34,922 nt of DNA from Bacteroides_E sp964522975 (GCA_964522975.1 CAZFXK010000011.1:1-34922), one strand, 5' to 3'; positions 8,785-17,570 are shown, numbered from the stretch's first letter. The notes: generated by a model not told the origin, from the sequence alone. A program made the numbers and translations.

Positions 8785-8828
8785 ATCTTTTTTTAGTTAT
8801 TGATATCGTAAAATATAAAATCTTTTAA

Positions 8829-8860
8829 TTTGCTTGATTAACAAAGAATAACGATCTTTG
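8829..8860 (+). promoter_or_regulatory. Promoter upstream of the small lipoprotein gene
   Basis: TTTG at 8829-8832 and GATCTTTG at 8853-8860 are 20 bases apart, which is the standard -33/-7 spacing in Bacteroidota. The -7 box has one mismatch (G for the first T). It would start RNA about 20-25 bases before the ATG at 8891. Confidence 0.5.
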
Positions 8861-8890
8861 TGAAAGACTTGTTTTGTAAAAATAAATGCA

Positions 8891-9418
8891 ATGAAAACAT
8901 ACCTCTCTATAGTATTGCTTGTAGTCATTGGAGTGTGCCAAATGGGATGCAATAATGAGGTATTTAAATATAATGATCCTGATGTGGATCTTTTTGTAAA
9001 ACAACTAAAAGCAGGAACCTATCAAACAAAAAGTCCTGCAGGTTATGTGGAAGTTCCTCTATTTAATGAAAATCATATTCCCGAGCTTCTTAATTATGTT
9101 GACGATTTAACAATAATATCTTCATTTCCCTTACCTCCCAGATCCTCATACTTTGGAGAAAAAATTAGATTGGGAGAGTGTATGTTATGGGTTATTGAAA
9201 GTATTAGATTAGGACACCCTGCTTCTTTGGGTTGTAAAATGGTATATGCTAACGCTGATAACTATGAAGGTATTTTTTTTCTTTCTGATGAGGAAGTGTT
9301 AGAAGTTGCGCAACTTTATAAAAATTGGTGGGAAGGGCGTTCTTTTCCTAAAACAAGATGGTCAGTAGATCCTTGTTTTGATGACCCTTTATGCCGCAGT
9401 GGGTATCGCTGGTGGTAA
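8891..9418 (+). CDS. Small predicted lipoprotein of unknown function
   Basis: 175 residues with a hydrophobic N-terminus ending in Q-M-G-C, a weak lipobox that would make Cys20 the lipidated residue. The mature part is acidic and aromatic-rich, with a central PLPPRSSYFGEK segment and a C-terminal region containing tryptophans and paired cysteines (DPCFDDPLCRSGYRWW). Two further cysteines (GECMLW and SLGCKM) may also form disulfides. It may belong to the DUF4943 family of Bacteroides lipoproteins, but I make that match from memory and hold it loosely. It has its own promoter and appears monocistronic, though no clear terminator follows. I do not assign a function. Confidence 0.75.
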   Translation: MKTYLSIVLLVVIGVCQMGCNNEVFKYNDPDVDLFVKQLKAGTYQTKSPAGYVEVPLFNENHIPELLNYVDDLTIISSFPLPPRSSYFGEKIRLGECMLWVIESIRLGHPASLGCKMVYANADNYEGIFFLSDEEVLEVAQLYKNWWEGRSFPKTRWSVDPCFDDPLCRSGYRWW

Positions 9419-9514
9419 AATTCTTTTTCCTGAAAAACAAATTATTCTTTTTTCTTGTTAAGACAATGTGCAATGCCATGATATTGTATTCAAAATTTGC
9501 TAAACACTTATCCT

Positions 9515-10480
9515 ATGGAAAATAGAATTTGTTCTTTATTTAATATAAAATACCCCATCATTCAGGGTGGAATGGTTTGGTGTAGTGGTTGGAAACTTGC
9601 TTCAGCTGTTAGTGAAGCAGGTGGATTAGGACTTTTAGGTGCAGGTTCCATGCATCCTGAAACATTAAAAGAGCATATACAAAAGTGCAAAAAAGCAACT
9701 CAAAAACCGTTTGGGGTGAATGTTCCTTTAAGTTATCCTCAAATTGATGAACTAATGAATTTGATTATCGCTGAGAAGGTTGAGATTGTTTTTACTTCAG
9801 CAGGAAATCCCAAGCTGTGGACAAAAAAACTGCAGAATGAAGGCATAAAAGTAATTCATGTTGTGTCTTCCTCTTATTTTGCTAGTAAATGTGAAGAAGC
9901 TGGGGTTGATGCAATTGTTTGTGAAGGTTTTGAGGCTGGAGGACATAATGGAAGAGAAGAAACAACCTCATTATGTTTGATTCCCGCAGTTCGAAAAACT
10001 ACAAGTCTGCCTCTAATTGCAGCTGGTGGTATTAGTAGTGGAAGTTCTATGATGGCTGCCTTTTGTTTAGGAGCAGAAGGTGTTCAAATAGGAACACGCT
10101 TTGCTCTAACTTTAGAAAGCTCAGCAAGCGATACATTTAAAAATTATTGTCTCAACCTAAAAGAAGGAGAAACCAAGCTTTTGTTAAAAAAAATAATACC
10201 GACTCGTCTTGCTAAAAATCAGTTTAGTGAACAGATTGAAAGAATGGAAGATCAAGGTGCTTCAGAAAGTGAATTACGTGATTTTTTAGGTAAAGGTAGA
10301 GCTAAAAAAGGTGTTTTTGAAGGAGATTTAATTGATGGAGAATTAGAGATTGGACAAGTTGCTTCACAAATAGATAAACTGCAGTCAGCTCAAGACGTTG
10401 TAAGTGAGATAATTGATGAATTTAATCAGATCCATCAGTGTATTAAGGCAAAAAAAGGTTTTAAGTCCAATCCTTTTTAG
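9515..10480 (+). CDS. FMN-dependent oxidoreductase, nitronate monooxygenase / FabK family
   Basis: A 321-residue TIM-barrel flavoprotein. Family signatures are YPIIQGGMVW (13-22), GGLGLLGAG (36-44), a His144 in EGFEAGGHNG (137-146), AAGGISSG (169-176) and GAEGVQIGTRF (186-196), which together form the FMN phosphate pocket and active site. The same family holds nitronate monooxygenases (oxidise alkyl nitronates such as propionate-3-nitronate) and FabK enoyl-ACP reductases; EGxEAGGHxG occurs in both, so the substrate is open. The ATG at 9515 gives the family N-terminus (MENRICSLFNIKYP). A TTG at 9497 would add only six non-conserved residues. The C-terminus beyond about residue 290 is variable and charged. 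Confidence 0.88.
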   Translation: MENRICSLFNIKYPIIQGGMVWCSGWKLASAVSEAGGLGLLGAGSMHPETLKEHIQKCKKATQKPFGVNVPLSYPQIDELMNLIIAEKVEIVFTSAGNPKLWTKKLQNEGIKVIHVVSSSYFASKCEEAGVDAIVCEGFEAGGHNGREETTSLCLIPAVRKTTSLPLIAAGGISSGSSMMAAFCLGAEGVQIGTRFALTLESSASDTFKNYCLNLKEGETKLLLKKIIPTRLAKNQFSEQIERMEDQGASESELRDFLGKGRAKKGVFEGDLIDGELEIGQVASQIDKLQSAQDVVSEIIDEFNQIHQCIKAKKGFKSNPF

Positions 10481-10507
10481 GTATATTAACTATTCCATAA
10501 GAGTCAC

Positions 10508-10538
10508 TTTTTAATTTATGAGGTTATGTGTATGTTTG
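10508..10538 (+). promoter_or_regulatory. Promoter of the M23-C69 peptidase unit
   Basis: TATGTTTG at 10531-10538 is an exact TAnnTTTG -7 match, with TTTT at 10508-10511 as a -33-like element 19 bases upstream. The leader to the ATG at 10567 would be about 22 bases. Confidence 0.5.
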
Positions 10539-10566
10539 TTTATGAAATGAAACCATAGAAAGAAAC

Positions 10567-12210
10567 ATGAGAAGAAACATAATCTCTTTTTTATTACTAT
10601 TTTCAATTTTTCTTAATGCACAAGAAGCTCCTCATTCGGAATTTTCTTCCCCATTTGAATTTCCTTTATTGCTTAGTGGTAATTTTGGTGAAATACGTAC
10701 GAACCATTTTCATGCAGGTATTGACATAAAGACTCAAGGAGTTTCCGGTAAACGATTGTTTTCTTTGGCAGATGGATATATTTCCCGTATTCGTATAACG
10801 CATGGATCGGGTTATGTTCTTCATGTAACACATGATAATGGATTTACAACCATCAATAGACATTTAAGTGGGTTTATTGGGAAAATTGCTCAAAAAGCTA
10901 AGGAAGAACAATATGCTAAAGAATCTTGGGAGATTGATATTATACCTAAAAAGGAGGAATATCCTGTAAAAAAAGGAGAACAGATTGCTTGGAGTGGAAA
11001 TACAGGTTATTCTTTTGGGCCTCATTTACATTTAGAAGTGGTAGAAGATGCTACTGGAGATTATGTTGATCCTCTTCCTTTTTATAAAAATAAAATAAAG
11101 GATACCAAGCCTCCTAAAGCTCAAGGGATTATGCTGTTTCCTCAAAAAGGGAGAGGAGTAGTAGAGGGTAGTGAAGAACATCAAGCATTTCCATTAGATG
11201 CTTCTTCAATTACCGCTTGGGGCGAAATAGGTGTAGCAATTCGTGCTTTTGATTATATGGATAATACTGCAAATAATTATGGAGTTTATTCCGTTATCTT
11301 ATCAGTTGATAGCGTTGAGGTTTTTAAAAGTGTTGCAAATCATTTTTCAGCAACTGAAGACCGTATGATTAATTCATGGACATATAAGCGTTATATGAAA
11401 TCTTTTATTGAACCGGGTAATACGTTGAGGATGTTAGAAGTGAAAAATGAGAATCGAGGATTAATTACAATTGATGAAGAAAAAGATTATCTTTTTACTT
11501 ATATGTTGACCGATTTATATGGAAACACTCAGTCTTACTCCTTTACTATAACCGGAAAAAAACAAGATATAAAACCCATATTAATTAGAGATAAATATCA
11601 TTTGAAATGGAACAAGATAAATTACCTTCAAGAACCGGGATTGAATTTATTTCTTCCTAAAAATGTATTATACGATGATTTGTATTTAGATGTAGAATTA
11701 ACGCATGATTCTACTTATGTTTCTTATCTATACAAAATAACTTCGGAAATGACACCTTTACATACCTATGGTTCTATAAAATTGGGTATTAAAACAAAAA
11801 AAATAGAAGATGTTAATAAATATTATATTTTGGGATTGAATGATAAAGGTAAACCTTATCCAATCGGTGGAACTTATGTGGATGGTTTTATGGAAGCTAG
11901 GATACGAGAGTTAGGCACTTTTGCGGTAGCTGTTGATACAATCCCGCCTCAAGTTATACCGGTAAATAAAGCAAAATGGAAGAATGATTTTATTCAATTT
12001 AAGGTAAAAGATGAAGAATCGGGAATAAAAAGTTATAGGGGAACTATAGATGGTTTATACGTTCCTTTTGGTTTACACATAATGTCAAATCAATTGCGTT
12101 ATAAGCTGGATTCTATGGTTGTTGAAAAAGGAAAAGAACATAAGGTTAAGATAGTTGTTGTAGATAAATGTGAAAATCAGACTGTTTTGGAGGAAACCTT
12201 TTTTTGGTAA
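10567..12210 (+). CDS. Secreted M23-family peptidoglycan endopeptidase
   Basis: A 547-residue exported zinc peptidase. A signal peptide (about 1-18, ending LNAQ) is followed by the M23 (LytM) domain. Zinc and catalytic residues are visible: H49-A-G-I-D53, His99 in NRHLSGF, and H153-L-H155 in GPHLHLEV. A roughly 30-residue insertion (108-137) separates the RHLS and GEQIAWSGNTG segments. The remaining 380 or so residues are not assigned; the pattern of alternating strands suggests beta-sandwich domains. By family knowledge it cuts peptide cross-bridges in peptidoglycan in the periplasm. With all motifs intact it is likely an active enzyme rather than a NlpD/EnvC-type activator. The C69 dipeptidase gene follows 36 bases later, probably in one operon. 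Confidence 0.9.
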   Translation: MRRNIISFLLLFSIFLNAQEAPHSEFSSPFEFPLLLSGNFGEIRTNHFHAGIDIKTQGVSGKRLFSLADGYISRIRITHGSGYVLHVTHDNGFTTINRHLSGFIGKIAQKAKEEQYAKESWEIDIIPKKEEYPVKKGEQIAWSGNTGYSFGPHLHLEVVEDATGDYVDPLPFYKNKIKDTKPPKAQGIMLFPQKGRGVVEGSEEHQAFPLDASSITAWGEIGVAIRAFDYMDNTANNYGVYSVILSVDSVEVFKSVANHFSATEDRMINSWTYKRYMKSFIEPGNTLRMLEVKNENRGLITIDEEKDYLFTYMLTDLYGNTQSYSFTITGKKQDIKPILIRDKYHLKWNKINYLQEPGLNLFLPKNVLYDDLYLDVELTHDSTYVSYLYKITSEMTPLHTYGSIKLGIKTKKIEDVNKYYILGLNDKGKPYPIGGTYVDGFMEARIRELGTFAVAVDTIPPQVIPVNKAKWKNDFIQFKVKDEESGIKSYRGTIDGLYVPFGLHIMSNQLRYKLDSMVVEKGKEHKVKIVVVDKCENQTVLEETFFW

Positions 12211-12246
12211 CAAGTTATTTAATTAATTATAAAAATAAATAAAAGT

Positions 12247-13899
12247 ATGCGAAAAGTTATACTATTAATGAGCTTATTGCTGATATGGAATACGATTCCA
12301 TTATTAGCATGCACTAATCTAATTGTAGGTAAGGCAGCATCAACAGATGGGTCTACTATCGTATCTTATTCTGCTGATTCTTATGGATTATTTGGGGAAT
12401 TATATCATTATCCTGCAACAACATATCCTAAAGATGCTATGTTAGCTATTTATGAATGGGATACAGGAAAGTATTTAGGAGAAATAAAACAAGCCAGTCA
12501 GACCTATAATGTTATAGGAAATATAAATGAATATCAACTAACCATTGCTGAAACAACATTTGGCGGTCGTCCAGAATTAGTTGACACTACAGGCATTATG
12601 GATTATGGAAGTTTAATGTATGTGACCCTTCAAAGAGCACGAACCGCTAAAGAAGCTATAAAAGTAATGACTGATTTAGTTCAAGAGTATGGCTATTATA
12701 GTGGTGGTGAATCATTTACAATTGCAGACCCAAATGAAATCTGGATATTGGAAATGATAGGTAAAGGTATAGGAATGCGGGGAGCCGTGTGGGTAGCCGT
12801 AAGAGTACCAGATGATTGTATAACAGCACATGCCAATCATTCCCGAATACATCAATTCAATATGAATGATAAAGAAAATTGTTTATATTCTCCGGATGTC
12901 ATTTCTTTTGCTCGAGAAAAAGGATACTTCGAAGGGATAAATAAAGATTTTAGTTTCTCAAAAGCTTATGCTCCATTGGATTTTAGTGCTCGTCGTTTTT
13001 GTGAAGCAAGAGTATGGAGTTTTTATAATCAGTTTACTGATTTAGGTGATCAGTTACTTCCTTATATTCTGGGAGAAAATGACAATCCAATGCCTTTATT
13101 CGTTCGTCCTAAGAAAAGAATATCTGTTCGTGATATCCAAAATGCTATGAGAGATCATTATGAAGGAACTCCTTTGGATATAAGTCAAGATTTTGGCGCC
13201 GGACCATATAAAACCCCATATCGTTTATCTCCTTTAACTTTTACTGTAGATGGAGAAGAATATTTTAATGAACGTCCTATTTCAACTCAACAAGCAGGTT
13301 TTGTTTTTGTTGCTCAAATGAGGGATTTCCTTCCCGATGAAATAGGGGGAGTTCTTTGGTTTTCAACAGATGACGCGAATATGTCTGTATTTACACCAGT
13401 CTACTGTTGTGTTACTGAGATTCCTCCGTGTTATCAATCCAATGGAGCAGATTATATTACTTTTTCTTGGGATTCCTCTTTTTGGGTCTACAATTGGGTA
13501 TCTAATATGATTTATCCTCGTTATGATTTAATGATTGGTGATTTACGATTGTTGCAGACAGAAATAGAAGATTATTTTGCGTTAAATCAAAAAGCAATAG
13601 AGCAAAATGCACAGCATTTATTGAAACAAGATCGATCAATAGCCGTAAACTATTTAAATCAATATACCTATCAAATGGCACAAAACACTTTTGATAGATG
13701 GAAACGATTTGGAGAGTATCTGATTGTAAAACATCAAGATGGAATAGTGAAACAAGAAGTTAATGGTAAGTTTAAAAGAGATGACATTGGTCAACCCGCC
13801 TCTGTAAAAAGACCGGGGTTACCTGAAGATTTTGCGAGGGAATATATAAAACAAACAGGAGATAGATATAAAGTGCCTAAAACTGGTGTGGAAGAGTAA
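12247..13899 (+). CDS. Secreted C69-family dipeptidase (PepD type)
   Basis: A 550-residue N-terminal-nucleophile hydrolase. After a signal peptide the protein reads LLA-Cys22-TNLIVGK-AASTDGSTI, and Cys22 is the family's catalytic nucleophile, which becomes the first residue after cleavage. Further family landmarks are TIAETTFGGR (about 99-108), GESFTIADPNEIWILEM (about 154-170) and AHANHSRI near 195. Length is normal for Bacteroidota C69 enzymes. It would hydrolyse dipeptides in the periplasm or outside the cell. Placement after an M23 endopeptidase fits peptide recovery from food protein or wall turnover, which is inference. The -3 to +1 residues (L-L-A-C) also resemble a lipobox, discussed separately. 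Confidence 0.92.
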   Translation: MRKVILLMSLLLIWNTIPLLACTNLIVGKAASTDGSTIVSYSADSYGLFGELYHYPATTYPKDAMLAIYEWDTGKYLGEIKQASQTYNVIGNINEYQLTIAETTFGGRPELVDTTGIMDYGSLMYVTLQRARTAKEAIKVMTDLVQEYGYYSGGESFTIADPNEIWILEMIGKGIGMRGAVWVAVRVPDDCITAHANHSRIHQFNMNDKENCLYSPDVISFAREKGYFEGINKDFSFSKAYAPLDFSARRFCEARVWSFYNQFTDLGDQLLPYILGENDNPMPLFVRPKKRISVRDIQNAMRDHYEGTPLDISQDFGAGPYKTPYRLSPLTFTVDGEEYFNERPISTQQAGFVFVAQMRDFLPDEIGGVLWFSTDDANMSVFTPVYCCVTEIPPCYQSNGADYITFSWDSSFWVYNWVSNMIYPRYDLMIGDLRLLQTEIEDYFALNQKAIEQNAQHLLKQDRSIAVNYLNQYTYQMAQNTFDRWKRFGEYLIVKHQDGIVKQEVNGKFKRDDIGQPASVKRPGLPEDFAREYIKQTGDRYKVPKTGVEE

Positions 13900-13925
13900 A
13901 ATACATCTAATAAATAAATTATTTT

Positions 13926-13947
13926 AAATAAAATTAATATTTTATTT
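13926..13947 (+). terminator. All-A/T hairpin after the C69 gene
   Basis: A perfect 9-bp inverted repeat (AAATAAAAT, loop TAAT, ATTTTATTT). It contains no G-C pair and no long T run after it, so it is at best a weak terminator and may be a composition effect. Confidence 0.3.
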
Positions 13948-13979
13948 GAGAGTTATAAGGTATTCTAAGTTGTTTATTT

Positions 13980-13987
13980 TATATTTG
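13980..13987 (+). promoter_or_regulatory. Candidate -7 box for the phosphohexomutase gene
   Basis: TATATTTG matches TAnnTTTG exactly, 32 bases before the ATG at 14020. No TTTG lies at the expected -33 spacing (the nearest, at 13945-13948, is 31 bases away). Confidence 0.4.
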
Positions 13988-14019
13988 TTTATGCAGATAA
14001 TAATATTAAAGAAATACAT

Positions 14020-15765
14020 ATGGAAAATCAGGATTTGATAAAAGAAGTTACAGAAAAAGCAAAACAATGGTTATCTCCCGTTTTTGATGAAGATACACAG
14101 GCTGAGGTACGGGAAATGCTAGAAAATGAAGATAAGACAGACTTAATTGAATCATTCTATAAGAGTCTTGAATTTGGTACCGGAGGACTTCGTGGCATTA
14201 TGGGAGTTGGCAGTAATCGGATGAACAAGTATACATTAGGTATGGCTACTCAAGGATTATCTAACTACCTAAACGAACAGTTTAAGGATTTAAAACAAAT
14301 TTCTGTAGTAGTAGGACATGATTGTCGCAATAATAGTAGAAAATTCGCAGAGATTACTGCGGATATATTTACTGCAAACGGCATAAAGGTATATCTTTTT
14401 GAAGATTTACGTCCTACACCCGAAATATCTTTTGCCATTCGTCATTTAGGATGTCAAAGTGGTGTAATGATTACGGCTTCTCATAATCCTAAAGAATATA
14501 ATGGTTATAAAGCTTATTGGGATGATGGCGCACAAGTACTAGCTCCACATGATGTGGGTATTATCAATGAAGTTAATAAAATGTCTCCAAAAGAAGTCAA
14601 GTTCGACGGAGATAAGAACTTAGTTGAAATATTAGGTGAAGAAATGGATACTATTTTTTTGCAAGCAGGAAAAACGATCTCTATCAATCCGGAAGTCATT
14701 AAACGTCATCATGATATTAAGTTAGTCTATACTCCTATTCATGGTACCGGAGTGAAAATTGTACCTGCTGCTTTGCGACTTTGGGGTTTTACGAACATCA
14801 TAAATGTTCCAGAACAAGATGTGGTTAGCGGAGACTTCCCAACTGTAAAATCACCAAATCCCGAAGAACCGGCTGCACTTTCTATGGCTATTGAGCGTGC
14901 AAAAGCCACTGATGCAGAATTGGTAATGGCTAGCGATCCGGATGGAGACCGCATTGGAATTGCTTGTAAAAACGAGAAAGGTGAATGGATTCTAGTGAAT
15001 GGAAACCAACTCTGTTTATTGTTTTTATACTATATTTTAACTCAATATCAATCCAAAAACCTGTTGAAAGGGAACGAATTCTGTGTAAAAACCATTGTTA
15101 CCACAGAACTTATTAAGAAAATAGCAGAAAGTAATGGTATTGCAATGCTTGATACTTATACAGGATTTAAATGGATAGCAAAAGAGATTCGCGAACGTGA
15201 AGGAAAAGAAAAATACATTGGAGGAGGAGAAGAAAGCTATGGATTCCTACCGGGTGATTATGTTCGTGATAAAGATTCTGTTACTTCCTGTTGTTTGATA
15301 GCAGAGATAACTGCTTGGGCCAAAAATAACGGGCTCTCATTATATCAAGTTTTAGAGGATATTTATGTTAAATATGGATTCTCTAAGGAAAAAGGTATAA
15401 GTGTGGTTAAAACAGGAAAATCCGGAGCAGATGAGATTCGCCAAATGATGACAAATTTCCGTAATAATCCACCTAAAGAGATAGCAGGATCAAAAGTTGT
15501 TTTATGGAAAGATTATCTGAGCTTGAAAGCAAAAGATGTTGAAAGCAAAGAAATAGATATTGTTATGCCGGAAACATCAAACGTTTTGCAGTATTTTACT
15601 GAAGCGGGAGATAAAATATCGATTCGTCCTTCCGGAACCGAACCTAAAATAAAATTCTATATTGAAGTAAAAGGTGAGATGAGAGAACGCGATGAATATG
15701 AGAAGGCAAATAAAGAAGCTGATGCTAAAATTAAGCAAGCAATGAATGATTTAGGAATCAATTAA
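14020..15765 (+). CDS. Phosphoglucomutase/phosphomannomutase (alpha-D-phosphohexomutase)
   Basis: A 581-residue cytoplasmic enzyme interconverting hexose 6-phosphate and hexose 1-phosphate. All four functional loops are present: active serine Ser154 in TASHNPKEYNGYK (152-164), metal loop DPDGDR (306-311), sugar-binding GEESYGF (403-409) and the C-terminal phosphate loop RPSGTEPK (near 543-550). Family landmark EFGTGGLRGIMG lies at 51-62. The length and GGLRGIMG segment place it in the long phosphoglucomutase/phosphopentomutase-like subgroup common in Bacteroidota and Firmicutes. Product preference (glucose or mannose) cannot be read from sequence. It ends in a strong terminator and is followed by the DUF4301 gene. 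Confidence 0.93.
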   Translation: MENQDLIKEVTEKAKQWLSPVFDEDTQAEVREMLENEDKTDLIESFYKSLEFGTGGLRGIMGVGSNRMNKYTLGMATQGLSNYLNEQFKDLKQISVVVGHDCRNNSRKFAEITADIFTANGIKVYLFEDLRPTPEISFAIRHLGCQSGVMITASHNPKEYNGYKAYWDDGAQVLAPHDVGIINEVNKMSPKEVKFDGDKNLVEILGEEMDTIFLQAGKTISINPEVIKRHHDIKLVYTPIHGTGVKIVPAALRLWGFTNIINVPEQDVVSGDFPTVKSPNPEEPAALSMAIERAKATDAELVMASDPDGDRIGIACKNEKGEWILVNGNQLCLLFLYYILTQYQSKNLLKGNEFCVKTIVTTELIKKIAESNGIAMLDTYTGFKWIAKEIREREGKEKYIGGGEESYGFLPGDYVRDKDSVTSCCLIAEITAWAKNNGLSLYQVLEDIYVKYGFSKEKGISVVKTGKSGADEIRQMMTNFRNNPPKEIAGSKVVLWKDYLSLKAKDVESKEIDIVMPETSNVLQYFTEAGDKISIRPSGTEPKIKFYIEVKGEMRERDEYEKANKEADAKIKQAMNDLGIN

Positions 15766-15816
15766 TAGTTATCATTATGTTAATTTGATTTTAATTATTT
15801 TATAATAGCGTATATG

Positions 15817-15865
15817 AAAAAAGTGATTATATAGAGTTGATAATTTATATGAATCACTTTTTTTG
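15817..15865 (+). terminator. Rho-independent terminator after the phosphohexomutase gene
   Basis: AAAAAAGTGATT (15817-15828) pairs perfectly over 12 bp with AATCACTTTTTT (15852-15863). An inner ATATA/TATAT extension is separated by a single bulged G at 15851, and T residues follow. The strong hairpin separates the two flanking genes and argues against any coding start inside it. Confidence 0.85.
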
Positions 15866-15926
15866 TTTATTAGATGATGACATTACAGTAAATAATATTA
15901 ATAAAGAGAAATTTATAAATTGTGTT

Positions 15927-17456
15927 ATGATAGCAATAGAAGATAAGCAAACATTGAAAAAAAAGAATATTTCAGAAATAGAGTTTAATCAACAACTGAA
16001 AAGATTCAGAGAAGGATTCCCTTTTCTACAAATTAGTCAAGAGGCGACTATTGAACAAGGGATATTTAAGTTTAATGAGGAAGAGAAAGCTCTTTTATTG
16101 GCCGAATGGGAAAATTACATAACTAATCCTCATACTATAATGAAGTTTGTGCCAGCTTCGGGAGCAGCTAGCAGAATGTTTAAAGATTTATATGGTTTTC
16201 TTTCAGCCGATTATATTGAGCCTACTACCTCTTTTGAAAAAACGTTTTTTACTCATATCACAAAATTTGCTTTTTATGAAGAATTGAATAAAAAATGTAT
16301 ACAGAGTAAAAAAAACAATGGGAAAAATATAGATGAATTAATTCAAGCTGGGGAGTATAAATTAATTGTAGAAGTTCTATTATTGGAAGAAGGATTGAAT
16401 TATGGGAGCTTACCCAAAGGATTGCTTAATTTCCATAAATATAAGGATCAAACACGTACTCCTTTTGAAGAACATTTAGTAGAAGGAGCTAAATATGCTG
16501 CAACTAAAAGTGGCATTGTAAATGTCCACTTCACAGTTTCTGCTGAACATCAAGAACTTTTTGAGAAGTTATTCAATCAAGTGGAGAAATTTTATGAAAA
16601 CTCTTTAGGAGTGCGATACAATGTGAGTTTTTCTGAACAAAAAACGAGTACTGACACAGTAGCGGTTAATATGAACAATGAACCCTTTAGAGATGATGAA
16701 GGAAATATTGTTTTTAGACCAGGAGGTCATGGTGCATTAATTGAAAACCTGAACGATCTTGATGCGGATATCATATTCATAAAAAATATCGATAATGTTG
16801 TACCTGATCATTTAAAAGAGGATACGATTGAGTACAAACAATTATTAGCCGGAGTATTGGTTTCTTTACAATCAAAGATATTTAAATATCTGCGTTTATT
16901 AGATAGTGGTAAATATACTCATGAACAAGTGCTTGAGATACTACAATTTATTCAAAAAAAGTTATGTTGTAAAAATCCAAGTACGAAGCATTTGGAAGAC
17001 TCGGAATTGGTTCTTTATCTTAAAGAGAAATTAAATCGACCTATTCGAGTATGTGGTATGGTTGAAAATGTCGGTGAGCCGGGAGGAGGTCCATTTTTAG
17101 CCTATAATAAGGATGGTACCATTTCTCCTCAAATATTAGAAAGTTCTCAGATTGATATTGAGAATAAAGAGTATAAGGAGATGTTTGAGCGTGGAACACA
17201 TTTCAATCCTGTAGATTTAGTGTGTGCAGTAAAAGATTATAATGGAAATAAATTTAATCTTTTAAATTATATTGATTCGGATACCGGGTTTATTTCACAA
17301 AAATCGATGAATGGAAAAGAGCTTAAAGCTTTAGAAAGGCCGGGATTATGGAATGGTGCCATGAGTAACTGGAATACAGTGTTTGTTGAAGTTCCTTTAT
17401 CGACATTTAATCCGGTAAAAACAGTTAATGATTTGCTTAGGGAATCCCATCAATAG
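15927..17456 (+). CDS. DUF4301 protein, candidate sugar-nucleotide pyrophosphorylase-like enzyme
   Basis: A cytoplasmic protein of 509 residues from the ATG at 15927. The frame extends upstream to 15837, but that part lies in a terminator and lacks conservation, whereas M-I-A-I-E-D-K-Q resembles the family N-terminus. Size and sequence fit DUF4301, an uncharacterised Bacteroidota family. Several segments look like the UDP-sugar pyrophosphorylase fold: KFVPASGAASRMFK (73-86) resembles the nucleotide loop, SLPKGLLNFH (161-170) the Pro-Lys-x-Leu strand, FRPGGHGALIENL (263-275) and IFIKNIDNV (283-291) the GHG and N-x-DN motifs, and ENVGEPGGGPF (380-390) a later substrate loop. No signal peptide. 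The fold comparison is my reading, not an established assignment. Confidence 0.82.
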   Translation: MIAIEDKQTLKKKNISEIEFNQQLKRFREGFPFLQISQEATIEQGIFKFNEEEKALLLAEWENYITNPHTIMKFVPASGAASRMFKDLYGFLSADYIEPTTSFEKTFFTHITKFAFYEELNKKCIQSKKNNGKNIDELIQAGEYKLIVEVLLLEEGLNYGSLPKGLLNFHKYKDQTRTPFEEHLVEGAKYAATKSGIVNVHFTVSAEHQELFEKLFNQVEKFYENSLGVRYNVSFSEQKTSTDTVAVNMNNEPFRDDEGNIVFRPGGHGALIENLNDLDADIIFIKNIDNVVPDHLKEDTIEYKQLLAGVLVSLQSKIFKYLRLLDSGKYTHEQVLEILQFIQKKLCCKNPSTKHLEDSELVLYLKEKLNRPIRVCGMVENVGEPGGGPFLAYNKDGTISPQILESSQIDIENKEYKEMFERGTHFNPVDLVCAVKDYNGNKFNLLNYIDSDTGFISQKSMNGKELKALERPGLWNGAMSNWNTVFVEVPLSTFNPVKTVNDLLRESHQ

Positions 17457-17539
17457 TATTGTACCGATTCTACTTTGTGATGCAGTTTATACGATTAATG
17501 ATGTTTAATATGCAATTTTAATTTCTTAACAGCTAAAAC

Positions 17540-17570
17540 TTTTTTTACTGTATTAGTTTTGGAAGATTTG
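17540..17570 (+). promoter_or_regulatory. Candidate promoter region of the ATP synthase operon
   Basis: Two overlapping candidates lie 128-145 bases before atpD. TAGTTTTG (17554-17561) is an exact -7 match without a clear -33 partner. AAGATTTG (17563-17570) has one mismatch but has TTTT at 17540-17543, 19 bases upstream. Either gives an untranslated leader of about 120-135 bases, which is long for this window. The rest of the 241-base gap from 17457 to 17697 shows no gene of credible size. Confidence 0.35.

Noticed and set aside
15837..15926. 30-residue N-terminal extension of the DUF4301 protein
   Set aside because: Starts at TTG within the terminator hairpin and has no conserved character; the ATG at 15927 fits the family.
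17532..17564. Weak hairpin (CTAAAACT / AGTTTTGG) before atpD
   Set aside because: Only 8 pairs, mostly A-T, a 14-base loop, and no T tract after it, so not a credible terminator.
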